This document shows positions 24,404-34,959 of a stretch of DNA of 64,000 bases, one piece after another. Origin of the DNA: Desmodus rotundus (taxonomy: Eukaryota > Chordata > Mammalia > Chiroptera > Phyllostomidae). Position numbers and translations under genes: made by a program. Position 1 is the first letter of the stretch. Each line of letters starts with the position of its first letter. The stretch is taken from the NCBI RefSeq assembly GCF_022682495.2, contig NC_071395.1, forward strand, positions 57,055,242 through 57,119,241, in the 5' to 3' direction. The notes beneath the pieces are model-generated. The model had not been told where the DNA came from. It saw only the letters and a list, made by a program, of their open reading frames with translations, and ran no database searches.

Positions 24404-24661
24404 GCAATGGAAGGAAAAAGCAAACAAAATATAACCAGAGACATTGAAGTTAAGAACAATGTAACAATAGCAAGGGCGGGGGTGGGGGTGGGGCGGGGAC
24501 AGTGGGTAGAGGGGATTACAGGAACTACTATAAAGGACACATGAACAAATCCAAGGGGGAGGGTGGAGATGGGGGAGGGAAGTGGGTTCACCTGGGGTGG
24601 GGTGAAGGGATGGGGAGAAAAGGCATACAACTGTAATTAAATAACAATAAAAAAAAAAAAG
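24404..24661 (+). other. L1 3' UTR with G-run cluster and poly(A)
   Basis: At 24475-24498 several G runs of 3-5 occur back to back, a canonical four-tract G-quadruplex pattern. Another G-rich block follows at 24556-24605. It ends 'ctgtaattaaataacaataa' plus A(n). G-rich 3' UTRs are a known feature of mammalian L1s. Confidence 0.75.
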
Positions 24662-25335
24662 AGAGAAAAGCGGAGAGTTACCTACAAAGGTGTTCACCTA
24701 AGACTATCAGTTGATTTCTCAAAAGAAACTGTAGGCAAGAAGGTACTGGCAAGAAGTATTCAAAGTGATGAAAAGCAAGGACCTACAACCTAGATTGCTC
24801 TATCCAGCAAAGCTATCATTTAGAATGAAGGGCAGATATAGTGCTTCCCAGACAAGGTAAAGCTAAAAGTGGTTCATGGTCACCAAGGCATTATTATATG
24901 AAATATTAAAGGGACTTATTTAAGAAAAAGAAGAAAATCAAAACTATGAACATTAAAATGGCAAGAAATTCACACCTATCAACAGGTGAGTCTAAAAAAA
25001 AGCTAAGCAAACAGGCAGAACAGGAACAGAATCATAGATATGGAGATAGATTTGGAAGATTATCTGCTGGGAGAAGGAAGGGGGAGAATGGGGGAAAAGG
25101 TGCAGGGAATGAGAAGCATAATTGTTAGATACAAAATAGACAGGGAGATGTTAAGAATAGTACAGGAAAAGGAGAAGCCAAGGAACTGATATGCATGACC
25201 CATTGACATAAACTGGTTGGGGGAGGGTGTTGCTAGAGCTAATGAGGGTACTGGGCAGAGGCGGGCAAAGGGGGAAAAACTGGGACAACTCTAGTAGTAA
25301 TAACCAAAAATATATATTTTTAAAAAGAATGCTCA

Positions 25336-26601
25336 GTGAACTTAGGGGAAGAATAGATGAACTCAGTGACAATTTATACAAAGATATACAAACCATAAAA
25401 GAGACCAGTCAGATATAAAAAAATATAATAATTGAAATGAATAATAAATACAGAAAATCAACAGCAGATTAGATAAAGCAGAGTATTGAATCAGCAACTT
25501 GGAAAACAAGGCAGTAGAAAATAGCTAATCAGAACACACACACACACACAAAAAAAAGAATTTAAAAAAATGGAAATAGTTTAAGAAACCTCCTGTACAC
25601 TGTAAAGCATCACAACATCCACATCATAGGGGTACCAGAAGGAGAAGAGAGAGAACAAAGGAGTGAAAACCTATTTGAAGAAATAATGACTCAAAACTTC
25701 CCTAATCCGACAAAGGAAATAGATGTACAAGTCCAAGAAATGCAGAGTCCCAGACAAGATGAATCCAAAGAGTTCTACATCAAGATACATCCTAATTAAA
25801 ATGCCAAAAGTTAAAGACAAAGAGAGACTCTTAAAAGAAGCAAGGGAAAAGCAGCTGGTTGCCTACAACAGAGCTCCCATAGAACTGTCGGCTGATTTCT
25901 CAACAGAAACTTTATAGACCAGAAGGGATTGGCATGAACTATTCAATGTGATGAAAATCACAGGGCTACAACCAAGATCCCTCTATCCAGCAGGCTATTT
26001 ATTGTATAAAATACCAAAGGACAGATAAAGAGCACCCCAGACACCCCCAGAAAGCTAAAGGAGTTCATAATGACCAAGCCAGTGTTATAAGAAATGTTAA
26101 AAGTATTCTTTAAGAAGAAAACAAAGAAGATAAAAATATAGATAATAAAATGGCAGTAACTACATACATATCAATAATTACTTTACATATAAATGGGTTA
26201 AATGCTCCAATCAAAAGACATAGGGTAGCTGAATGAATAATAAAACAAGACCCATACATATGCTCTCTACAAGAGACTCACTTCAATCAAGACACATACA
26301 GACTGAAAGTAAAAGGATGAACAAAGGTACTTCATTCAAATGAAAATGAAGAAAAAAGCAAGAGACAAAGATGAACATAATGATAAAGGGATCAATTCAA
26401 CAAGATGATGTTGAATTGATCCCTTTACATTTACATATCCAATATAGGAGCACCCAAATATACAGAGCAAATACTAATGAACATGAAGGGAGATCGACAG
26501 TTATGTAATCATTACAGAGGGCTTTAACATCTCATTGACATCAATGCATAGATCATTCACATAGAATATCAACAAGGAGACAGCAGTCTTAAGTGACACA
26601 T
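25336..26601 (+). pseudogene. L1-H ORF1 remainder and start of ORF2
   Basis: Decayed ORF1 resumes at 25336 (readable RGRIDELSDNLYKDIQTIKE). The RRM start (HNIHIIGVPEGEEREQ-like, about 25605) and C-terminal domain (about 25780-25920) follow. ORF2 starts near 26150 (SIITLHINGLNAPIKRHR-like). Multiple stops. It contains a (CA)n stretch near 25540 and the hairpin at 26385-26426. Confidence 0.75.
26385..26426. repeat. perfect 18-bp inverted repeat with 6-nt loop
   Basis: The arm 26385-26402 is the exact reverse complement of 26409-26426, separated by agatga. The left arm is ordinary L1 ORF2 sequence. The right arm replaces the expected L1 continuation, so the palindrome is secondary. Confidence 0.9.
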
Positions 26602-26617
26602 TGGACTACAATAATTT

Positions 26618-28522
26618 TTTAAAATATATTTATTGATTATGCTATTACAGTTGTCCCATTTCCCCCCCACACACTCCACTCCATCCTGCCCACCCCCTCC
26701 CTCCCACATTCCCCCCCTATAGTTCATGTCCATGGGTCATACTTATAAGTTCTTTGGCTTCTACATTTCCTACACTATTCTTACCCTCCCCCTGTCTATT
26801 TTCCACCTACCATCTATGCTACTTATTCTCTGTACCTTTCCCCCCTCTCCCCCTCCCACTCCCTTATTGACAACCCTCCATGTGATCTCCATCTCTATGG
26901 TTCTGTTCCTGTTCTAGTCGTTTGCCTAGTTTGCTCTTGTTTTTGTTTTAGGTGTGGTCGTTAATAACTGTGAGTTTGCTGTCATTTTTACTGTTCCTAT
27001 TTTTGATCTTCTTTTTCTTAGGTAACTCCCTTTAACATTTCATATAATAAGGGATTGGTGATGAACTCCTTGAACTTGACCTTATCTGGGAAGTACTTTA
27101 TCTTCCCTTCCATTCAAAATGATAGCTTTGCTGGATAGAGCAATCTTGGATGTAGGTCCTTGCCTTTCATGCCTTGGAATACTTCTTGCCAGCCCCTTCT
27201 TGCCTGTAAGGTCTCCTTTGAGAAATCAGCTGACAGTCTTATGGGAACTCCTTTGTAGGTAACTGTGTCCTTTTCTCTTGCTGCTTCTAAGATTCTCTCC
27301 TTCTGTTTCACCTTGGGTAGTGTAATGATGATGTGCCTTGGTGTGTTCCTGCTTGGGTCCAGCTTCTTTGGGACTCTCTGAGCTTCCTGGACTTCCTGGA
27401 AGTGCATTTCCTTTGCCAGACTGGGGAAATTCTCCTTCATTATTTGTTCAAATAAGTTTTCCATTTTTTGTTCTTCCTCTTCTCCTTCTGGCACCCCTGT
27501 AATTCGGATGTTGGAACGTTTCAAAATGTCCTGGAGGTTCCTAAGCCTCTCCTCATTTTTCTGAATTCTTGTTTCTTCGTTCTTTTCTGGTTGGATGTTG
27601 CTTTCTTCCTTCTGGTCCACACCGTTGATTTGAGTCCCAGTTTCCTTCGCATCACTGTTGGTTCCTTGTACATTTTCCTTTGTTTCTCTTAGCATAGGCT
27701 TCATTTTTTCGTCTGGTTTTCGAACAGATTCAACCAATTCTGTGAGCATCTTGATAACCAGTGTTTTGAACTGTGCATCGATAGGTTGGCTATCTCTTTG
27801 TTGCTTAGTTGTATTTTTTCTGGAGCTTTGAAGTGTTCTTTCATTTGGGCCATTTTTTTTTTTTTTTGACTTGGCGAGTCTGTTACTTTAAGGGGCGGAG
27901 CCTTAGGTGTTCACGGGGCGGGGTAACGCTGGTCGCTGAGCTGTGACGCTGTATGTGGGGGAGGGGCCGAGAGGGAGCAATGGCGCCCGCTCCCCTCTCC
28001 ACGGGACCTCAGTCCCCCACTCCGCTACCTACAATCAAACTGGGCTCCTCTGGTGCTCGTTCCCAAGTGGGTGGGCCTGTGCATGCCCTAGGCCCCTGTG
28101 GGTCTCTCCAACGCCCTCTCCTGTGAGGCTGGGAGTCTCTCCTGCTGCTGCCCCAACCCCCACAGGCTCTTTCAATCAGAGGTTTGAGGCTTTATTTCCC
28201 CACCGCTGGAGCGCTGGGTTTTGAGATCTGCTTTGCTCCCCGCCGGTTGTCCGGTTTATCTGTGCACGAATGTGGGGTCGCAGGGGCCGCCAGTGGTCAG
28301 ACCACCCGCCCCGTTCGTCCTACACTCCACCAGTCTCCGTCCTGCCATGGCAACTCGAGTCCTTTCCGCCCCGGCTGCCCGTCTCTACCCCTCCTACCGG
28401 TCTGGATGAATGTTTATTTTTTATTTCCTTGGTGTCGGACTTCCTTGACGTTCGATTTTCTGTCAGTTCTGGTTGTGCTAGGAGGCGCAGTGTGTCTACC
28501 TATGCCACCATCTTGGTTCTCC
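26618..28522 (-). mobile_element. HAL1-D: full-length half-L1 retroposon
   Basis: 1905 bp with a perfect 16-bp TSD (tggactacaataattt at 26602-26617 and 28523-28538), inserted in ORF2 of L1-H. Read on the minus strand, the 5' end is 'ggagaaccaagatggtggca' at 28522, followed by a CpG-rich 5' UTR, ORF1 (27853 to 27018) and a 3' UTR ending in 'caataaatatattttaaaa'. Nearly identical to HAL1-A and sharing its diagnostic indels. Among the youngest insertions here. Confidence 0.92.
27018..27853 (-). pseudogene. HAL1-D ORF1, frameshifted
   Basis: Same architecture as HAL1-A ORF1. The ATG at 27853 is followed by the same 1-nt deletion near 27776. From the Met at 27749 a 211-codon frame runs through the RRM and most of the C-terminal domain to a TGA at about 27114. 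HAL1-A has CGA at that position, so this looks like CpG decay. The middle region (QRVPKKLDP) that is damaged in HAL1-A is intact here. Confidence 0.85.
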
Positions 28523-28548
28523 TGGACTACAATAATTTAATTGGGTTT

Positions 28549-30660
28549 TAAAAATATTGTATTTTATTGATTATGCTATTACAGTTGTTCTGATTTTCCC
28601 CCCTTTCCTCCTTCCACCCAGCACCCCCTCACTCCCTCAGGCAATCCCCCTCCATTTTTCATGTCCTTGGGTCATTTGGATAAGTTCTTTGGCTACTCCA
28701 TTTCCTATACTGTACTTTACATCCCCATGGCTATTCTGTAACTACCTATTTGTACTTCTTAATCCCCTCACCTCTTCACACATTCTCCTACATCCCCCTC
28801 TCCCCTCTGGCAACCTTCTGGTAAGCAACTTCTTTTCTCTTGCTTTTAAGAGTCTCTTTTTATCCTTAACCTTTGGCCTTTTAATGATGATGTGCCTTGG
28901 AGTGGGACTCTTTTCATCCACCATAATTAGGACTCTGCACTTCCTGGACTTGCTTGTCTGTTTCCTTCACCAAATTAGAGAAGTTGTCTTTTACTATTTT
29001 TTCAGATAGATTTCCAATTTCTTTCTCTTCTCCTTCTGGCACCCCTATGAGGTGAATGTTGGAGCTCTTGAAGTTGTCCTGGAGGTTATACTATTCTCAT
29101 TTTTTTGGATTCTTTTCTCTTCTTATTGTTCTGATTGGTTATTTTCTGCTTCCTTATGTTCCAAATCATTGATTTGATTCTCAGGTTCATCCATTCTACT
29201 GTTGTTTCCTTGTAAGTTGTTCTTTATTTCAATTAGTGTATCCTTTGTTTCTGACTGGGTCTTTTTTATGCTGCTGAGGTCCTCACTGAGTTCCTTGAGC
29301 ATCCTTATAACCAGTGTTTTGAACTCTGCATCTGATAGATTGCTTATCTCCATTTTGTTTAGCTCTTTTTCTGGAGTTTTGATCTGTTCTTTCATTTGGG
29401 CCATGTTTCTTTGTCTCTTCATTTTGGTAGCCTGCCTGTGTTTGTTTCTATGTATTATGTAGAGCTGCTTTGACTCCATGTCTTGGTAGCGTGTCCTAAT
29501 GTAGTAGTGTCCTATAGGGTCCAGTGGCACAGCCTCCCCTAGTACCGAAGCTAGGTACTCGAGGTGCGCCCTTTGTGTGGGCTGAGTACACACTCCTCTT
29601 GTAGTTGAACCTTGGTTGCTGTTGGCAGATCAATGGGAGGGATTTACTCAGGCCAGTCAGGTGCAAGGATTGGCTGTGACCACTCACCACCAACCTGTCC
29701 TCTGTGAAAGATCAGCTGTGCAGGGGTAGGGTGGTGGTGCTCCATCGTGCTCTGTAGCTGTCCACTGGGTGCGTTGGCCCTGGGGTTTCCTTGATGGTGC
29801 AGACCAATGTCAGCCCCCACCTGTGTTTTGCCTGGGGCACCCTGCCTGAGCTATAAAACGATCTGAGATGGCTGCTACTTTTGCTGGGCTTGGAGATTCC
29901 CAGGTGAAGCCAAGCTGTGACTCTAATCTGGCTGCTGCTTGGGCTCACTGAAGCCAGCTGTTGCTTGTTTGATAGGATTTAGGAGCCAAGACCAGCCATT
30001 CCTATGGAAAAGCAGCTTAGGTGAGCCCATAAATTGGGTGGGGTAGAGCCTCTGTAGATCTCCAAGGTGGTTTACAGAGTGTTAGACAGGTTGATGGGTT
30101 CTCAGATATGGCACCAGCCTACCAGCTCTGTAGGGAAAGGGCTCTGCAAAGGGACCATGGCCTCTGCTCACCTTGATGCCAGACACTTCAGTCTCTCCCT
30201 GTATACCACTAGTGCCCTTCAAGCTGCCACCCTGGTGCTAGAGGTCAGAGAGAACGAGCCTGCATGGGTGAGTTCATGTGTGGGTTTCCCAAGGGGAACT
30301 GCTTAGGGCTTGAGCAGCCTCCTCCACTGACTCAATCCCCGCTGGTTTTCACAGCCAGAAGTTGTGGGGACTTATTCTCCTGGCTCTGGAATCCTGGGCT
30401 GGGGCTCCTCACTCCCAAAATATGCCTCCTGAATTTTTATCCATGTGGGTGTGGGGCCAGCCCATTCTGTATCCACGCCCCTCCTATCTGTCTGGATGGA
30501 TGTGGTTTCTTCAACAACTGTAGTTGTCAGATTTCCATTCAACTAGGTTTCTGATGTTCCTGAGTGATGGTTGTTCTATATTTCAGTTGTAATTTTGATG
30601 TGGTTGTGCGAAGAGGCACTCCATGTCTGCCTATGTCACCGTCTTGACCAGAAGCCAGTT
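28549..30660 (-). mobile_element. HAL1-F: older half-L1 copy
   Basis: The minus-strand 5' end lies at about 30660 ('ctggcttctggtcaagacgg') and the 3' A-rich tail at about 28549. ORF1 is recognisable at 29423-28820 (MAQMKEQIKTPEKELNKMEI at the start; PRHIIIKRPKVKDKKRLL near the end), with stops and a deletion of the last part of ORF1. Inserted in L1-H ORF2 next to HAL1-D. No clean TSD can be read. Confidence 0.7.
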
Positions 30661-31259
30661 TTTTTTTTTTGAAGGTATTACTCTATATCAGAAGAATATA
30701 CATTCTTTTAAAGCACACATGTTAGGACACAAAACAATCTCAATAAATTTAAGAGGACTGAAATCATATCAAGCATCTTCCATGATCACAATAGTATGAA
30801 ACAAGAAATCAAACACAAGAAGAAAGGTAAAAAAACACATAAACATATGGAGCTCAAATAATATGCTACTAAGCAATGAATAGATTAACAGTGAGATAAA
30901 GGAGGAATCAAAAAATACATTGAGACAAATGACAATGAAAACACACAATGACTCAAAATCTATGGGACATAGTAAAAGTTGTTCTGAGGGAAGTTTATAG
31001 TAATACAGGCCTATTTGGAGAAACAAGAAAAATCTCAAATAAATAATCTAATCTTAAATGAAAGGAACTAAAAAAGGAACAAACAAATCCCAAAGTGAGA
31101 AGATGAAAGAAAATAATAAAGATTATTATTTAGAACGCATATTTTTCTGATATAGAGTAATGTGTTCTAAAAAAAGAAACCAAAACAACTGGCTTCCAGT
31201 GATGGTGGCATAGGCAGACATGGTGTGCCTCTTCTCACAACCACATCAAAATTATAACT
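30582..31259. repeat. junction-spanning inverted duplication
   Basis: 30582-30697 (5' end of HAL1-F plus flanking L1-H ORF2) reappears as its reverse complement at 31139-31259. The order and the poly-A/T spacer are the same and divergence is modest. Shared words include 'ctgatatagagtaa' and 'cataggcagacatgg'. The spacer of about 440 bp is ordinary L1-H. Confidence 0.75.
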
Positions 31260-34000
31260 AAAATTAATTAATAAAGATTTTAGAAAAAGTACAAAAGCTC
31301 AATGAAACCAAGATTGGTTCTTTGAAAAGATAAGCAAAACTTACAAGCTTTTAACTAGATTCATCAAGAAAAAATGAGGTCCTAAATAACTAAAGTCAGA
31401 AATGAAAGAGAAGTGGCAACCAACACCAAAGAAATACAAAGGATTGTAAGAAAATACTACAAGCAATTATATGCTAACAAATTGGACAACCTAAAATAAA
31501 ATGCATAAATTCCTAAAAACATAAAATCTTTCAAGACTAAATAAAGAAGAAACAGAAAATTTGGACAGAGTATACTTACTACTGAAATTAAATCAGTAAT
31601 CAAAAATTTCCCCACAAGCAAAGAAAGCACTGGTTGGCTTCATGGTGAATTTCACCAAACATTCAAAGAAGAATTAACACCTATGCTTCCCAAACTCCTC
31701 CAAAAATTGAAGAGAGAGGAAGCCTCACAAATTTATTTCATAAGGCCAGTATTACCCTCATTCCAAAGCTAGACAAAGACATCACAAAAAGAAAATGATA
31801 GAACAATATCCCAGATGAACATAGATGCAAAAATTTTCAACAAGGTAATTAGCACACTGATTTCATCAATACATTAAAAAGATTATAGACCATGATCAAG
31901 TGGGATTTATTCCTGGGATGCAAGTTTGGCTCAATATCTGCAAGTCAATTAATATGGTGCATCGCATAAACAAAATAAAGGATAAATTTCAGATAAAAAT
32001 AATTTAATAAATGCTGAAAAGGAATATGACAAAATTAAGCATCCATTTATGATAAAAGCTCTCAGCAAAGTGGGAATAAAAAGCACATACCTCCACATAA
32101 TAAGGCCATATATGACAAACTTATTGCCCATATCACACTCAGTGGTGAAAAGCTGAAACTTTTTCTTAAGATCAGGAACAAGATAGGAATGTTCACTGTC
32201 ACCACTCTTATTCAACATAGTATTGGAATTCCCAGCCACAGGAATCAGACAAGAAAAAGAAAGAAAAGGAATCCAAATTGAAAAAGAAAAACTGCTATTA
32301 TTTGCGGATGATATGATACTATCTAGAGAGAACCCAAAGAGTCCCCCAAAATACTATAAGAACTGCTAAATGAGTTCAATAATGTAGCAGGACACAAAAT
32401 TAAAGTACAGAAATTGGTTGCATTTTTATACACCAATAATGAACTCTCAGAAAGAGAAATTAAGAAAACAATCTCATGTATAATTTCATCATAAAAATAC
32501 CTAAAAATAAATTTAACCAAGGAGGTGAAAGACCTGTACTTGGAAAATTGTAAGACATTAAAGAAAGAGATTGAAGAAGACACTAATAAATGGAAGCATA
32601 GACCATACTCATGAATAGAAAAGATTAACATCATTCAAATGTCCATACTTCCCAAAGCAATCTATAGATTCAATGCAATCCCTATCAAAATACCAACAGT
32701 ATTTTTCACTGAACTAGAACAAATAATTCTAAAATTTATATGGAACCACAAAAGACCCCCAAAATGCCACAGAAATCTTGAGAAAGTAGAACGAAGTTCG
32801 ATGTGTCATGCTCCCTGAAACAAACTACACTATAAGGCCATAGTAATAAAAACAGCATGGTACTTGCATAAAGATAGACCAATGGAACAGAACAGAGATC
32901 CCAGAAACAAGACCACACCTACATAATCAATTAATTGATGATAAAGGAGGCAAGACTGTACAATAGGCTAAAGACAGTCAATATAGTAAATGCTGTTGGG
33001 AAAACTGGACAGACACAAGCAAAAAAAAAAAAAAAAAGCAACTAGACCATTTTCTTACACCACATACAAAAATAAACACAAAAATGGGTTAAAGACTTAA
33101 ATGTAAAACCTGAACCCATAAAGCTCCTAGAAAAAAAAAAAACAAGCAGTAAACTCTCTGACATTGTTCTTAGTAGTATTTTTTTGACACATCTCCTTGG
33201 GGGAGGGAAACAAAATAAACAATAAGCAAATTGGATTACATCAAACTAAAAATGTTTTGCACAGCAAAGGAAACCATCAACAAAATGAAAAAGACAGCCC
33301 TGGCCAGGTTGCTCAGTTGGTTGGAGCATCATTGTGTACACCAAAACTTGCAAGCTTGATTCCCAGTTAGGGCACATACCCAGGTTGTATGTTTGATTCC
33401 TGGTTGGGTGCACATAGGAGGCAACAGCTCAACATTTCTACCTCACATGGATGTTTCTGTCCCTTACTCTCTCTCCCCCTTCCTCTCTCTCTAAAATCAG
33501 TAAACATCCTGAGGTGAGGATTAAAAAAATTATATAAAAAAACAAAATGAAAAGACAACCCACTGAGAGAAGAGAGTCACCAATGATACATCAGATTAGG
33601 GATAAATATTCAAAATATATAAGAACTCATACAACTGTACCCCCCAAAAGACAATCTAATTAAAAAATGGGCAGAGGACTTAAATAGACACTTCTCCAAA
33701 GAGGACATACAGATGGCCAAGGTCATATGAAAAAATGCTCAATGTCACTAATCATCAGAGATATGAAAATTAAAACCACAGTGAGATAGCATCTCACGCC
33801 TGCCAGAACTTTCTATCATCAATAAATTAACAAGTGCTGGCAAGGATTGGAGAAAAGGGAACCCTAGTGGGAATGCAGATTGGTGCAGCCACTGGAAAGC
33901 TGTATGGAGTTCAAGAGGGATCAAAAAATTATAAATAGAACTACCTCATTTCTGGTATTTATTTGAAGAAATCCAAAACACTAATTCAAAAAGATATATC
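30672..34000 (+). pseudogene. L1-H ORF2 remainder (endonuclease end, RT, C-terminus)
   Basis: Follows the L1 order: 'agaatatacattctttt' (endonuclease), 'accaagattggttctttgaa', RT block 'catgatcaagtgggatttat' (about 31890), 'tcaggaacaagataggaatg' (about 32172), a FADD-like 'tttgcggatgatatgatact' (about 32301), then C-terminal blocks to about 34000. Dense with stops and indels. It is the in-window comparator showing what an old L1 RT domain looks like. Confidence 0.85.
33297..33541 (+). mobile_element. Ves SINE
   Basis: The tRNA-like head 'gccctggccaggttgctcag', a B-box-like 'gcttgattcccagttagg', a CT-rich middle and an A-rich end. The TSD acaaaatgaaa(a)agaca lies at 33280-33296 and 33542-33557. 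Inserted in L1-H ORF2. Confidence 0.88.
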
Positions 34001-34014
34001 TTAGATCATGAAGA

Positions 34015-34160
34015 CTTACATTTAGATTTTATTGTAAGGTTTTAACAGTTTTAGCTTTCACATCTAGGCCTTTGATCCATGTTGAGTTAATTCTTATATG
34101 TAACGTGTGGTAGAGGTCCAAATTCACATTTTTGTACATGGATACCAAGTTGGATATACA
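34015..34160 (-). repeat. L1 ORF2 fragment, antisense
   Basis: The words 'aggcctttgatccatgttga' and 'gtggtagaggtccaaattca' are the reverse complement of a conserved L1 ORF2 C-terminal segment. Short, truncated and abutting the end of L1-H. Confidence 0.7.
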
Positions 34161-34959
34161 GAAGACCTTTATGGTAGGTGATATTCGGGCAGAGACCTGA
34201 ATGAAAACTGTGATAAAGCAATATTGGTATCTACCAGGCACAAGAGTAAGCAATTGGAGTCTCTGGGTACAGAGGAGCTGCACAAATTAATCAAGGAGTG
34301 AATACAGGTGTTTCTCCTGGGCTGCTGTATATGTATCCCTGAAAACTTTTGTGTTGAGTAAAAATGCCAATGAAAAATAGCTGATGTTGTGGGAAGAATA
34401 GTATTTGAACAAGCCACTAACAGAAACCACATCTTATTAAAAAAATAATAGCATAGTTAAAAAGATGTGGTAACTTTTCAGGTACATCAATACACATGAG
34501 AGAGAGACAGAGACACAGAGAGAGAACCAAAATGAGCTCTTCCCTTGTGAAGGAAGGTGGAAGTGTCTTGGAGAAAGAGGCCTGGTGAAGGGTTGCTGGC
34601 ACTGAGTGTTGAAGACCACCCGGAAGAGCTCCTGAGCAATAGCAGGGAGCCACTCTGAGCTGAGAGAGAGGCTGTGAGAGTTTGAAGGGGTGTCAGGAAC
34701 AATCCTATTTTCTTTAGCTGTAATGCTATCAGCTGTGAGGGGTTATCTGCATTTAGACCTTTTTATCTGGAGTGTAAAATATTAATGTGCTGGGGAAAAT
34801 CTTATAAAAACCAGGAAACCTCTCACATCAAATGGAATTAATCCACCATACAGAAGTATGTGTTGCAGCAGAACTCGTTTTTTTACAAAACAATTTCAGA
34901 ATAGAAAAAAGATTACATTTAGTGTTTTATGAGACTAAATACACAGGGCAAGAAATAAA
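34161..34959. other. unassigned intergenic sequence
   Basis: No coding sequence or confidently named repeat. Contains a GA-rich microsatellite-like patch near 34498-34525. Confidence 0.4.

Larger units (their letters stand above)
17875..24661 (+). mobile_element. full-length younger L1 element (6.8 kb)
   Basis: Bounded by the 11-bp TSD agagaaaagcg (17864-17874 and 24662-24672) inside HAL1-C ORF1. Complete order: a 1.73 kb 5' UTR, ORF1 (310 aa, intact), a spacer of about 46 bp, ORF2 (disabled), a G-rich 3' UTR and a poly(A) tail. It is the best-preserved autonomous-type element in the window and of the family that could have supplied ORF2p for HAL1 mobilisation (inference). Confidence 0.92.
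16941..25324 (+). mobile_element. HAL1-C, split by a younger L1
   Basis: Inserted into ORF1 of L1-H with the 11-bp TSD aagaatgctca (16930-16940 and 25325-25335). 16941-17290 is 5' UTR. Decayed ORF1 starts about 17291 and runs to 17874, where the young L1 (17875-24661) interrupts it. ORF1 C-terminal codons and the 3' UTR resume at 24673 and end in an A-rich tail at 25324. Older than HAL1-A and HAL1-D, judging by its stops and indels. Confidence 0.8.
12463..34000 (+). mobile_element. host L1-H: one old L1 split by nested insertions
   Basis: Reassembled by TSDs. The 5' UTR starts 'cttctggccaaaatggcaaa' (about 12465) and ORF1 starts with the ATG at 13829. ORF1 is interrupted at 13955 by HAL1-B and, 11 bp further on (16930-16940), by HAL1-C, and resumes at 25336. 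ORF2 begins near 26150. It is interrupted at 26602-26617 by HAL1-D and shortly after by HAL1-F, resumes near 30672, and is cut again by a Ves SINE at 33297-33541. It fades out near 34000 without its 3' UTR. The net L1 content is roughly 5.7 kb inside a 21.5 kb span. No intact frame remains. Confidence 0.8.
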
